Origin: Heterodera schachtii
Lineage: Eukaryota > Nematoda > Chromadorea > Rhabditida > Heteroderidae
Assembly (NCBI GenBank): GCA_023374025.1
Contig: SIJG01000183.1
Coordinates: forward strand, 115,658-179,657
Direction: 5' to 3'
DNA: 64,000 bases
Position 1 is the stretch's first letter; each line of letters starts with the position of its first letter. The notes below the pieces were generated by a model, which saw only the letters and a list, made by a program, of their open reading frames with translations, was not told where the DNA came from and ran no database searches. Positions 11,939-21,503 of the stretch are shown here, piece after piece. A program made the translations under genes and the position numbers.

Positions 11939-11955
11939 TGGCGCTCCTGGGTGGA
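11939..11955 (+). other. putative TRIM primer-binding site
   Basis: TGGCGCTCCTGGGTGGA directly abuts the 5' LTR. TGG is the complement of a tRNA CCA end. I cannot name the matching tRNA by eye. Confidence 0.55.
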
Positions 11956-12141
11956 TTGACGCATCGGAGTAATCGATCTCTGTGGGAGACGATTCTCCTC
12001 TCTGTCTTGTGTGCCTGGGGGGCAACAAAGTTCAGAGACCACGATTGGGATGTGTCTGCTACATTCGGTGGCTTGACGTCTGGGACTCAAGTTCACCTCT
12101 CCACTCTTAAAACCAATAAGAGACCGGAGACCGGTCTTCAC

Positions 12142-12153
12142 AAAGGCTGGGGA
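12142..12153 (+). other. putative TRIM polypurine tract
   Basis: AAAGGCTGGGGA, purine-rich apart from CT, immediately 5' of the second LTR. Confidence 0.55.
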
Positions 12154-12347
12154 TGTAGTGCGGGCTCTCAAAGTGCCTGGGAGGCAGAGAGTTTCTCATT
12201 GCTCTGATGAAAAAGGGCAATAGAAGGGTGTAAAGGGTGCCCTGTGTAGCTCAGTGGTTAGAGCATTCCACGGAAAGGAAGGGTCGTGGGTTCAATTCCC
12301 ACCACAGGCTGACCTTTTACACCTCCGCCATCCACCAAATTCCTACA
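12154..12347 (+). repeat. TRIM 3' LTR
   Basis: An exact copy of the 5' LTR displaced by 409 bp, followed by the second GAAA. Confidence 0.85.
12240..12318 (+). promoter_or_regulatory. tRNA-like pol III unit in the 3' LTR
   Basis: Identical to the unit at 11831-11909: A box 12247-12257, B box 12289-12299, TTTT at 12315-12318. From this copy a pol III transcript would terminate inside the LTR. Confidence 0.75.
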
Positions 12348-12410
12348 GAAAAGATTGTGCTTTTTACAGTGCTTAATCGATGATTTTTTGTGCTGAAAAC
12401 TGAGCACTCT

Positions 12411-15177
12411 AATTATAATAAATAATTAATATTGAATTAATTGCTTTGAAAGATTTGCCATTATAATATTACTTATTTGTATGTGATATAAACTATACTA
12501 GTCCATTGTAACTTGATTGAAATTGTTTATTATACTTTCAATCGTAATAAATGATCATACAAAATTAATGAAGCGCCAAATTACAAAAACTTATTAATTA
12601 ATTAAACATCTTTTAAAATAATTATTAAAATAAAAAAACATTATTAAATAGAATTAAAATTTGATTTCTAAAACTTAAAAATAAGATACACTTCATTGCA
12701 TCAAATTAACTTATATCTATATATAACTATTCAAAAATAAAATACTTGCTAAGACAGTTTACTCAAATAATAATGAATGCGATAGCTGTATTTAAAAACT
12801 GCTGACTTTCCATTAAGCTCTATTCTAAAACATTACCCCGGCGATAAAAAAATTAAATATTAGTCTATTCCTAATTTAATTAGTTGCCGAAAAATGTAAT
12901 TGAACACGGATAATTAGATGCAAAGAATTATAAAGCACAAGAAAAAATTAATAAAGCCAAAAATAAGAATTCAAACAAGAAAAGATTAATTTAACCTAAA
13001 ATATTTTCAAAAGTAAATAGAAATGGTATAATGAATGAAATATATAAATTGAGTAATAAAATTTACAGTTTATCAAAGACGATTAACATGTTCCTAAATT
13101 TAAAAGATCAGCCTATTCAAACGTGACTGGATAAAGCGAAAAAGTTCAAGGGTATGATGACAACTAATTAATAGATTCATTATCCATATTTAAAAGTCAA
13201 AGCCAGGTTACAAAAACACAAACAAATTCAATTGACATAAGTTTTTCTGTTTAAACTGAGCATTAAAAAACATTGTTAAATAAAATACCGAAGAAATATT
13301 AAAATAGATAAATTGAATAGTAATTGATAAGAACTTTTTATGCTAAAATCAAAAAATAAAATGGTGATAAAAAAAAGTATAAATAATAATATATAAGTGA
13401 ATATTATTATCATCATAAAATTTGTATAAATAAATCAACCAGGTAAGGAATTTAATTTAATATATACATAAAAGAATTCACATCTATTTTTGTCTATAAA
13501 AATTATTATATCTGCTGAATTAAATATTTTATAAATATTATCTCTGATCACAGTTCATATGTCGATTCTTCTAGAGTTATTCACATTCATTTTTTTTTAT
13601 TTTAAAATACTATTTGCATTTAACTTAATCCATTATTAGAAATTTTTTAAATATTTTGTGTTTAATGATTATATAACATGCAGTGACTACTTCAACTAGA
13701 AATTTTAATTTAGAATTCTTTTGAATTTTTTGCTTCGATATAATAATTTGATTCAATAAAAAGAATCTCTGGTTAATTTTTTTAATTAAATTAAGTATTA
13801 TTTATTTATTCGATAATTATGCATTAGTTCTTTATTAATCAGCAGGTCGTTTATCTTAATTTAATAAAAATCGTCATAATTAGTTTTCAAACTATTCAAT
13901 TGATTATTATTTTTGATAGAATTAGTTATTAATTCCTTTTGACATAAATAAAAATATTTTATGGCGTATGGCGGCGGAGGGGTATATTATGGCGCAGGCT
14001 TCAATCGCTGCTATTTGTTTATGTATTAATTTGAAGGCGATGTTGTTGTATAAGTGTGTTGTGAAAATTCTTTTTTGATTCCTTGATATTGCAATCTTAA
14101 TTTATCTATGTATTTATTATTCTCGTTTTACAATTTATCTTTGCTAATTTGTTATTAATTTATTTCATTCTATCTTTATAAGTGTCCGATATTTAAAATT
14201 TTATGTAATTTCTGAAAAGGAACATTTATTAATTTCTTTCTATTTTAATAAATATTCCATTTCAGTTATTTTTGCTATTTTTAGCCTATAATTATGTCAA
14301 AAATGTTGCGTAAAATTGTGTATTTTTGCTTCAGGGTGCATTCCTTCTGTTAATACATTACATAAGATATAATCTTGTTATTTTTCTTGTAAAATTTTCG
14401 ATTTGTCTGTTTAAAATTTTTTTAAATTTATTTGAGATTCTATTAGTTTTGTTTGATTTAATATTAGTAAATATTGCTTTGTTTACTTAATTATTTAAAA
14501 AACAACAAATTTAGGATTTATTCAAATTAATGAATATATTAGATGTTAAAATAAATAATATTGTTATATGTAAGAGATAAGATGACAACGATAATTATTT
14601 TTCATGCACATATATTTAAAACAAAAAATTCATATGATTAAAATATTATAAAACTTAAAAAGTTGTGTCATATGTCATAAATGGTAATAATTCATTTTAA
14701 TAAAAAAAATAAATTTCTTAACAAGCATCTTAATCTTAAATGGTTTCCAGAAGACCCATTCAAAGGAGAACCTATTTGCAAGCATAAATGAACAACACAT
14801 AACTTTCAGATCTGATAAAAACTAAAAGCAAAATATAAGTAATTAAAAAATGGGTTTTGTAGGATAGTTTACGGAAAAAGGGTGCAGGTCCGAGTCCGCT
14901 ACACGACACCAAGATTATTATTTACTAACTTTCATCCAGATAATTAAAAACAGGCTGCTGTTTTTTGAAAAATTGTTTTGAAGTTTTTTGCAATAAATTG
15001 TAGAATCTTGGTATCATTCAAAAGCTCTTGATAGGGAGAACTTTTCAGAGTAAAATGTTAAGAATTTTGAATCACCAGAAAAAAGTTGCGAGTCTTTAAA
15101 CATTTGCATTTCTTTGAAAATTGAAAAATATTCTTTCCATCAAGAGCATTTTAATGATTACTAAATTATATGGATAT
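12411..15177. other. AT-rich intergenic
   Basis: No supported gene apart from the very short Gly/Tyr-rich frame listed next. A less AT-rich stretch at 14851-14912 has a B-box-like GGTCCGAGTCC but no A box or stems, so no tRNA is called. Confidence 0.45.
13961..14029 (+). CDS. possible Gly/Tyr-rich micro-ORF or exon
   Basis: A 22-codon frame beginning MAYGGGGVYYG, in a locally GC-rich patch within AT-rich DNA. Gly/Tyr-rich short peptides occur in nematode secreted and antimicrobial families, but without a signal peptide, splice partners or homologues this remains speculative. It could be one exon of a larger gene. Confidence 0.18.
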   Translation: MAYGGGGVYYGAGFNRCYLFMY

Positions 15178-15720
15178 CAAATCGCAAAATATGGCCATAA
15201 AATATGGACCAAAAATCGCGAAATATGGACATAAAATAGCAAAAATATGGATATAAATTTTTCCAAATTGAGGGTATAATTTCCCAAAATTTCTTTAAAT
15301 TTGTTAAATATAAAGTAAGACCTTCAAAAATGGCTAAATATGGTATTAAAAATCATTTTAGAAGAAAAAAACACGATAAAGTTAAAATTTACTCATTTTT
15401 AGCAAAAAATCAACCCGAAAAGCGAAATTTTCGCTTTTTTGCTTATTTTTGACATAAATTTACTAATTTTTAAGAAAATTTAAATTTATTCAATATTCTC
15501 GAGAAAATTTAGCGAAAAAATGATTTTTTGGAAAATTTAAATTTTCCGGTTTTTGGGCTCAAAAGGCAATTTAGCTGCTGGGGGCCGTTGAAATACAGAT
15601 TTTTGGAAAAATACCAAAATATGGACATAAAATATGGATAAAAATGCCAAAATATGGAAATATGGACATAAATCGCGAAATATGGAAAAATATGGATATA
15701 GAAATCCGTCCTAGAAGCTT
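15178..15720 (+). repeat. dispersed ATATGGACATAAA repeat (copy 1)
   Basis: Contains many short direct repeats of ATATGG(A/C)CATAAA at both ends (15185-15260 and 15605-15705). A 300-bp stretch recurs in reverse orientation at about 28495-28830, including TATGGCCATAAAATATGG and TTCAATATTCTCGAGAAA. A non-autonomous element is likely; the borders are uncertain. Confidence 0.6.
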
Positions 15721-16347
15721 CTAATCAAGCTAAAAACATGTTTTCCGTGCGTTTCAGGCCTCCCAGAGCCCAGGAAAAAATATGGATTTCCATAGAATTC
15801 CCCGCCCTAATGATTACCAATAATATCCAATTGGTTGTCAAAACATCAAAACAATTTTTCAAATAGCCAATTTGAGATTTCTAGAAGAAACAAATAAAAA
15901 TATGTGTTTAAAAATCAATTAGTTAGCATTATAGCAGTTGAATAGACAACATTGGGAAACAAAACTACCATAATAAATACGCGTTTTCTAAACAATTAAT
16001 AAGCAATATTTCTTTTTAAATCTCTGTTTAAAGTATGTGGAAATAAAGTTTTTTAATTTACTTCAACCTAGCAATTATTCATTTATCTATTAATAAAATT
16101 ATAAAAATTAATATTTATCAATCAAGCTAGGAAATAGTACAATATCAGAAATACGGCAACTACACATTCTTAAAAAATTGCTATTATAGTAAAATTTCTC
16201 GATTTAATTACAGAACAGAAAAAAATACCTTTTAAAATTAATAATTAGTGATCTAAATCGATCATTTATTATAATGAAAATTAAATATAATTTACAAAAA
16301 TTTTAGTAATTATTTAATCAATTTTTAAAAGGTAAAATTTACATAGA
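15721..16347. other. AT-rich flank of the gypsy insertion
   Basis: No gene seen. The last five bases before the LTR-side duplication lead into TTTGC at 16348-16352. Confidence 0.5.
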
Positions 16348-16352
16348 TTTGC

Positions 16353-16598
16353 TGTTGTGCCGTAGAACAATTTATTTGTCAGTGGAAATTGGTGAAACAA
16401 ATAAAAGAAATGTGAAGAGGTCAAATCAATATTTGGGGAACAACAATATTTAAAAGAGGAGACAAAATGCGGAGGAGAAGATGGGAGCAAAAGACAGAAT
16501 GAATTGACGGGGTCAATGGGGATAACAAATGTGTGAGGGACTGAAATTAACATTTACAAAATGCCAAAAATAATAACATTTAAAATGTCGTCCCAACA
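16353..16598 (-). repeat. gypsy 3' LTR
   Basis: 246 bp, TGTTG...CAACA. On the minus strand it has a TTTAAATA TATA-like box and AATAAA near its end. Confidence 0.92.
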
Positions 16599-16610
16599 CC
16601 TCCCCTTTTA
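16599..16610 (-). other. gypsy polypurine tract
   Basis: AAAAGGGGAGG on the minus strand, directly abutting the 3' LTR. Confidence 0.75.
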
Positions 16611-16616
16611 AATTGA

Positions 16617-17480
16617 TCACTTTCCCGGCCTTGTCGGCATATAATCGTATCTTGGCCGGCGCGGGTCAGCAATGTCCAAACGCACAGTTTGCTTCCGTTG
16701 ACGTGCGGGATATCGTCTGACAGGCTCGTCTGGCGGTTGCGGCACGTCATTGATCACCGGCAGTTGGGCTTGTTCGGGTTGAGCGTCGATTGGCGGTGGC
16801 TCCAATAAAGGCAATCCGAAGGTGTCATTCAAGACATCCAACGGATGAGGAATGTCCTCGTCTTCGATCGCTCTCGAATGCAATTGATTTGCATGGAAGC
16901 GTGCCGTGGAATTGTCAGTGAATTGCACAGTGTAAATCACACCGTTTCTTTCACTGATTTTGCCCGCTCTCCAATCTTCGCCTTTCTTATGTCGGGCAAA
17001 AACTTGGTCTCCGACATTAAATGATCGAAATCGGGCGCCATGTCTCCGATTAAATTGTGCCTCCAAGGGTGTCGTGCGATAAGTTGAGAGGAATATTTCG
17101 AGAATGTCTCCCGACATCCCCTCCCCTTTTATTTTTGAAAATGCCCGCTTAAACGTGTCAACCATTCTTTCGGCTTGACCGTTTGATTGCGGCATATATG
17201 GAGCAGAAAAGAGATGTTCAATTCCATTAAATTTTGTGAATTTTTGGAATTCGTGACTGCGGAATTGCGTTCCATTGTCCGAAACCAAGGTTTCGGGGAT
17301 GCCGTAACGAGCTATTAGCGATTTCAATTTTGAAATTGTCGCTGTGCTGTTTGTTGAGTTCATCTCAAATATCTCAGGATATTTGGAGAAGGCGTCGACG
17401 ATAATTAGGTACATTTTTCCGTTGAATGGCCCAGCGTAGTCCATGTGGATTCGCTTCCAGGGTCCGTCGCTTTTGGCCAT
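16617..17480 (-). CDS. integrase core and C-terminal part, shifted frame
   Basis: 287 codons carrying the DDE integrase core: Asp in MDYAGPF, Asp in SDNGTQF, Glu in NGQAERM. After it come a chromatin/nucleic-acid-binding-like C-terminal module (VGDQVFARHKKGEDWRAG) and a Pro-rich basic tail. It overlaps the end of the gag-pol frame by 76 bases and lies in the -1 frame relative to it; the phase change falls at the AAAA of CCAAAAGCG near 17466-17474. A single-base deletion there explains it. A programmed -1 slip on A-AAA is possible but would be in an unusual place. Its own first Met is probably not a start. Confidence 0.85.
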   Translation of the reverse strand: MAKSDGPWKRIHMDYAGPFNGKMYLIIVDAFSKYPEIFEMNSTNSTATISKLKSLIARYGIPETLVSDNGTQFRSHEFQKFTKFNGIEHLFSAPYMPQSNGQAERMVDTFKRAFSKIKGEGMSGDILEIFLSTYRTTPLEAQFNRRHGARFRSFNVGDQVFARHKKGEDWRAGKISERNGVIYTVQFTDNSTARFHANQLHSRAIEDEDIPHPLDVLNDTFGLPLLEPPPIDAQPEQAQLPVINDVPQPPDEPVRRYPARQRKQTVRLDIADPRRPRYDYMPTRPGK

Positions 17481-20400
17481 GATTGAAGAGTCGTTTTGAT
17501 AGGATTTTTAGCCACTGCTGCGCACTGTTGGCATTTCCTGACGAATTCTTCAATTTCTGAGTCTAATTTTGGCCAGTAAACATAGATTCTCGCCAGAGAC
17601 TTCATTCGTTTGACCCCTGGGTGGCCATTGTGAAGCATCTTCAAAATTGATTTCTGAAGTGCCTTTGGAACCACAATTCTTTCGCCGAACAACAGACAGT
17701 CACTGGCAATTGAAATTTCCTCTCTTCGGCGGTAAAATTCTGTGAAAATTTCACTTGAAAACGATTCACATTCCTTAAAATGTTTCGGCTCTGGCCAATA
17801 ATTCTTGACGAAATTCATCACTTTTTGGAGAGTTTGGTCTTGTTTGGTTTCCAAAACCAATTCGTTGAAAGTGATTGGCAATTGTCTGATCACCTCTTTT
17901 ATGCCATTGTCCAAAACCGGTTCAATTTCACATGAAGCGATGATTTTGTCTTCGTCGTTGTTCTTCTGCCGTTTTGACGAAATTAGGCGTGACAACGCAT
18001 CGGCCTGACCAAATTTATCGGTCTGGACATATTTAATGTCGAAGTCATACGCCGTCAAAATCAAAGCCCATCGCACAAGGCGATTATGTGAATGTTTTGG
18101 GACTCCGTCTTTGTTTCCAAACATCTTTTTCAATGGCTGATGGTCCGTCAATAGAGTGAATTTTCGGCCGAATATCATTTTATGAAATCGTTTCACCGCT
18201 TCGATGAGGGCCAATGCCTCTTTTTCAATTTGTCCGTAATTTTGTTCGGCGGGTGTCAGTGACCTTGAGAAATGGCTGACGGCCTTGATGGTGCCATCGG
18301 TGAGTTCATGTGACAGAACTCCGCCGATTCCAGATTGTGAAGCATCTGCTGCAACAATTATTGGCAATAACGGGTCATAGTGCATTAAAGCAAGATCCGA
18401 TTGAAGCAATTTGATGATTTTGTCAAATGCTTTTTGACAAGCCGATGTCCAATCCCATATTTTGTCCTTCTTGAGCAAATCATCCAAGGGTTGGCGAATG
18501 AAACGGAAATTTTTGACAAATTCCTGGTAATAATTTACCATCCCAAGGTATGAACGTAGCTCATTTAGATTTGAAGGAGCCGGCATTTCTGCGATTGCAG
18601 CGATTTTGTTGGAATCGGGCTTTCTGCCATTTTGGTCGATTATGACACCCAAATATTTTATTTCCTTTTGGAAAAATGAGCATTTTTCAATGCGAACTTT
18701 CAAACCCCAGTCTTGAAGACGAGCGAATAATTTGTCGAGATGTTCGCAGTGTTCTTCCATGGATTTGCTGACTGTAATGATGTCGTCCAAGTATGCGATT
18801 GCAAATGGATAATCAGAAAGCATATTATCCATTATTGATTGGAAGATTCCCGGAGCTGATTTTACTCCGAATGGTAGTCTTTCATATTGAAAATGACCAC
18901 GGTGTGTTGAAATGGCACACATTTTCTTTGAGTCCTCATCAAGTCCGATATGAAGATAGGCATCCGAAAGGTCCACTTTGGAAAAGAATTTTCCGCCATT
19001 TAAAGTTGAAAAAATGTCGGACGGAAGTGGCAATGGATGCTTGTTCAGCTGGAGACAGTCATTTAGGCCAGTTGAGAAATCGGCACACAACCTCGTTGAT
19101 CCGTTGGCCTTTTTCACCACCAAAATTGGGGCGGCCCACTCGGTGTGTTCCACTGGTTTGATGACATTGATTTTCTTCAATCGGTCCAATTCGTTGTTCA
19201 CGATTGGAAGCGCTGAATACGGCACTGGACGGGCTCGTCGGAACACAGGTTTAGTGTCCGACTTGAGCATCAGAGAGGCTTTCATTTTGGTGCAAAACCC
19301 GAGGCCTTCTGAGAAAACTTGCTCAAATTTTGTTGGCAATTCTTTGATGACTTCCCGAATTTTTGCCTCATTATTTTTGGAAGTGATCTGATTGATGGAA
19401 TTGGAATTTCCGCGAATCGCGTTTTTGATTCCTTCAAGGAACCCAAACTGATCCATTGTTGCTGCGCCAAGCAAATTAAGTGCTCCTGCTTTCGCAACAT
19501 AAAATGGTTGCTTGACTTCGATTCCTTTGAATTTGAAGGTAGCGAATCCTTTGCCTATGAATTGGCAGCGGCGTCCATCAAAAAGAATGCCCTCTTCGTC
19601 GCTTTCTTCCAGCGGCGGGGATCCGATGCATTTGTATGCGATTTCATCAATAATATTGATGTCTGATCCACTGTCGGCAATGAATTTGATCGTTTTGCCG
19701 TCCATAATTATGGAAATCCGAATTATTTTTGAAGCACCATTTTTGTTGATACGAGCGACAGAAATTACTATCGTGTTCAACTTCGGATTCTTGGCCTTTC
19801 GATTTTTATTGTAGGCCTGGATTCGGTCGCATTGCTTCTCGATGTGTCCCTTTTGGTTGCACTTTTTGCAAACATAATTCAATTTGGGACAATTTTGTGC
19901 CCAATGCATTTCACCACACCGAAAGCAATTATTAGGAGGGGGTTTGCCTTTGTTTCCGACATTTTGGCTTGGCTTACCCGAATTTTCCTTTTTGCGAATC
20001 GGTTTACTTTGGCTGAAAGCATTTATTTTGGGCTTTGCCTGTTCGAGAATTTTGACTTCTGCCTCCGTTTTCAGCATTGTCATCATTTCCTCTGAAATGA
20101 TTTCGAAAAATTTTGGCGTTGGAGTTGCCTTTGTTTCTTCGGCAGTGAGTCGGCTGAGGATATGCTGTCGTAGCTTTGCTTCACTCGATGACTTCAATGA
20201 AGTCAAAAGCACTAAGCACTTGAATTGGTCCTCGTTCAGTTCCGAGTACCGAAACTTTCGGAAAAGCGATTTGAGTCGGTTGACAAAAACGCTGAATTCC
20301 TCGCCTTCCTCACGTGTTGCCTTTAAGCACTCATACCGATCGATTGCCAATGACGGTGGACGAGCAAACAATTTCATAAGACTGGTTTTTGTGTCGTTGA

Positions 20401-20704
20401 AATTGAATGCCGTAATTTCATCCGGCAAGCATGAGCGCTTGTATTCGCCGAATGCCGATGGACTCAATTTGGTCATGAGCAATTTAACCTTGGCGTCGTC
20501 CTGCAGGTTTGTCGCGGCGCAATCCATTGAGAATTGGAGGCGCTCTAACCACTCTTCAAAATCGACTGATTCGTCCTCATTTGAGAATGGCAGAATGTCC
20601 GGCAGTGTGATGTTGCTCTGCATTGGTTGATTTGCCGTGTTTTGTTGCTGCTTGACGATGTTTGTCAATTGGGTCAAAATGCTTTCCAAATTTTTGTTGT
20701 CCAT
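17405..20704 (-). CDS. Gag-Pol polyprotein (Gag, PR, RT, RNase H, IN N-terminus)
   Basis: A 1099-residue frame. Residues 1-250: Gag capsid-like region. About 260-292: two zinc knuckles; the first, CFRCGEMHWAQNC, is one residue short of CX2CX4HX4C, the second is canonical. About 344-352: protease active site DSGSD. About 480-690: reverse transcriptase with LPFG and the catalytic YLDD near 638-641. About 780-905: RNase H with Asp in AADAS, Glu in EKEAL and Asp in LTDHQ. About 1025-1062: HHCC zinc domain of integrase. The frame then runs into the wrong phase for its last 20 residues; the integrase core continues in the next frame. Gag and Pol share one frame, as in several Ty3/gypsy lineages. 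The start is the first Met after the leader. Confidence 0.93.
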   Translation of the reverse strand: MDNKNLESILTQLTNIVKQQQNTANQPMQSNITLPDILPFSNEDESVDFEEWLERLQFSMDCAATNLQDDAKVKLLMTKLSPSAFGEYKRSCLPDEITAFNFNDTKTSLMKLFARPPSLAIDRYECLKATREEGEEFSVFVNRLKSLFRKFRYSELNEDQFKCLVLLTSLKSSSEAKLRQHILSRLTAEETKATPTPKFFEIISEEMMTMLKTEAEVKILEQAKPKINAFSQSKPIRKKENSGKPSQNVGNKGKPPPNNCFRCGEMHWAQNCPKLNYVCKKCNQKGHIEKQCDRIQAYNKNRKAKNPKLNTIVISVARINKNGASKIIRISIIMDGKTIKFIADSGSDINIIDEIAYKCIGSPPLEESDEEGILFDGRRCQFIGKGFATFKFKGIEVKQPFYVAKAGALNLLGAATMDQFGFLEGIKNAIRGNSNSINQITSKNNEAKIREVIKELPTKFEQVFSEGLGFCTKMKASLMLKSDTKPVFRRARPVPYSALPIVNNELDRLKKINVIKPVEHTEWAAPILVVKKANGSTRLCADFSTGLNDCLQLNKHPLPLPSDIFSTLNGGKFFSKVDLSDAYLHIGLDEDSKKMCAISTHRGHFQYERLPFGVKSAPGIFQSIMDNMLSDYPFAIAYLDDIITVSKSMEEHCEHLDKLFARLQDWGLKVRIEKCSFFQKEIKYLGVIIDQNGRKPDSNKIAAIAEMPAPSNLNELRSYLGMVNYYQEFVKNFRFIRQPLDDLLKKDKIWDWTSACQKAFDKIIKLLQSDLALMHYDPLLPIIVAADASQSGIGGVLSHELTDGTIKAVSHFSRSLTPAEQNYGQIEKEALALIEAVKRFHKMIFGRKFTLLTDHQPLKKMFGNKDGVPKHSHNRLVRWALILTAYDFDIKYVQTDKFGQADALSRLISSKRQKNNDEDKIIASCEIEPVLDNGIKEVIRQLPITFNELVLETKQDQTLQKVMNFVKNYWPEPKHFKECESFSSEIFTEFYRRREEISIASDCLLFGERIVVPKALQKSILKMLHNGHPGVKRMKSLARIYVYWPKLDSEIEEFVRKCQQCAAVAKNPIKTTLQSWPKATDPGSESTWTTLGHSTEKCT

Positions 20705-21036
20705 TTTGTCTTGAAATTGTCCACAGAATTGATAATAGCCCGACTTGTTACTGACAAAGTCGTCTGTAGCACCTGGCTATCAGTTGGGCTTTAATCGGTG
20801 AGCCAAACTTGTTGCTGACAAGTTAATCTGTAGCACTTGGCTAACAGCTTTGGCTTTTGTTGATAATTGACCTTCAATTATTTCGACACAATTGGTGTAC
20901 GAAATAATGGTGGCGATGAAGAATTGATTTCGACACAATTGGTGTTCGAAATTTCGCCTGAATTTATTTCACCGCTGACTTGTTCGAAATTGCACAAATT
21001 TGTTGAATTTGTTCGAAGTAGGACGGGCGTCGCCAC
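20705..21036 (-). other. gypsy leader with repeated hairpin-like units
   Basis: A non-coding leader between PBS and gag. Two related units of about 60 bp (20736-20797 and 20798-20860) each contain CTGTAGCAC(C/T)TGGCTA and start and end with inverted AGCC...GGCT. A second pair repeats ATTTCGACACAATTGGTGT at about 20878 and 20926. Possible packaging or translation-control structures (inference). Confidence 0.55.
21020..21034 (-). other. gypsy primer-binding site
   Basis: On the minus strand, two bases after the 5' LTR, TGGCGACGCCCGTCC. TGGCGAC-type sites are known for tRNA-Arg-primed insect elements; the assignment here is tentative. Confidence 0.6.
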
Positions 21037-21282
21037 TGTTGTGCCGTAGAACAATTTATTTGTCAGTGGAAATTGGTGAAACAAATAAAAGAAATGTGAA
21101 GAGGTCAAATCAATATTTGGGGAACAACAATATTTAAAAGAGGAGACAAAATGCGGAGGAGAAGATGGGAGCAAAAGACAGAATGAATTGACGGGGTCAA
21201 TGGGGATAACAAATGTGTGAGGGACTGAAATTAACATTTACAAAATGCCAAAAATAATAACATTTAAAATGTCGTCCCAACA
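21037..21282 (-). repeat. gypsy 5' LTR
   Basis: The same length and apparently the same sequence as the left LTR. Another copy with many single-base length differences is found at 36614-36857. Confidence 0.92.
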
Positions 21283-21503
21283 TTTGCCAACCGAAAGGAC
21301 ACTTTATGAATGAATTTGTTGATGAACAAAGACATAGTAGCTAATTAACTTATTTAAATATGTAATTATGCGTCCCATTTGCTCACTTTTGCTTCTGTAT
21401 TTGGCGAATTCGTGACCAAATCAAACAGTTTATTGCCTTTTTTAAAAAGTGTAAATTGTGGTATGGTGATAATTAGAGTCAACACGTGTCTACGAATATT
21501 TAT

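Larger units (their letters stand above)
11741..12351 (+). mobile_element. complete TRIM (miniature LTR retroelement)
   Basis: Two identical 194-bp direct repeats (11745-11938 and 12154-12347) start TGTAG and end CTACA and flank 215 bp of internal DNA. The whole is bordered by GAAA on both sides (11741-11744 and 12348-12351), a 4-bp target duplication. A TGG-initiated putative primer-binding site follows the 5' LTR at once, and GGCTGGGGA directly precedes the 3' LTR as a polypurine tract. At 603 bp, with no gag or pol, it fits the TRIM class and must depend on another element's proteins. LTR identity indicates recent insertion. Each LTR contains a tRNA-like pol III unit, which is the unusual part. 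Orientation (+) follows from PBS, PPT and tRNA direction. An alternative, a tandem SINE pair, does not explain the TG/CA ends plus target duplication. Confidence 0.82.
11170..12410. mobile_element. inverted-repeat element hosting a TRIM insertion
   Basis: AGAGTGCTCA at 11170-11179 is repeated inverted at 12401-12410, and the similarity extends inward (TTTGCAGCA versus GTTTTCAGCA). The target-side sequence is a near-palindrome of TATAATT, so the exact target duplication cannot be read. Without the TRIM (11741-12351) the element would be about 630 bp. It is rich in TTTGTGCTG and TTTTTCATGC motifs and carries the GTGTATTTTT repeat found at 4562-4692. The TGCTCA-type termini are loosely hAT-like (inference). 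No transposase. Confidence 0.55.
16348..21287 (-). mobile_element. complete Ty3/gypsy LTR retrotransposon
   Basis: The element proper is 16353-21282 (4930 bp), transcribed leftward. The 246-bp LTRs (TGTTG...CAACA) appear identical, and TTTGC flanks both ends (16348-16352 and 21283-21287), a textbook 5-bp target duplication. On the minus strand the order is 5' LTR, PBS, long leader with internal repeats, one gag-pol frame (20704-17405), the integrase core in another frame (17480-16617), PPT, 3' LTR. Domain order PR-RT-RNaseH-IN places it in Ty3/gypsy, and the RT/RNaseH sequence looks closest to the Mag-like nematode and insect lineage (judged by eye). Identical LTRs mean a very recent insertion. 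There is no envelope-like frame. One frameshift in the integrase region is the only visible lesion. Confidence 0.93.

Noticed and set aside
11845..12207. Open frames of 120 and 87 codons across the TRIM
   Set aside because: They run through LTR, PBS and internal DNA on both strands with no domain and no conserved start. They reflect the balanced base composition of the element.
14851..14915. tRNA-like stretch with GGTCCGAGTCC and a CACGACACCA end
   Set aside because: No A box and no pairable D, anticodon or acceptor stem. At most a fragment.
16314..16553. 79-codon minus-strand frame in the LTRs (also at 20878-21237 and about 36700)
   Set aside because: It lies inside the LTR and leader, not between LTRs, and spans U3/R; not a gene.
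17805..20630. Plus-strand open frames opposite gag-pol, up to 248 codons
   Set aside because: Antisense shadows of a well-supported polyprotein on the minus strand.
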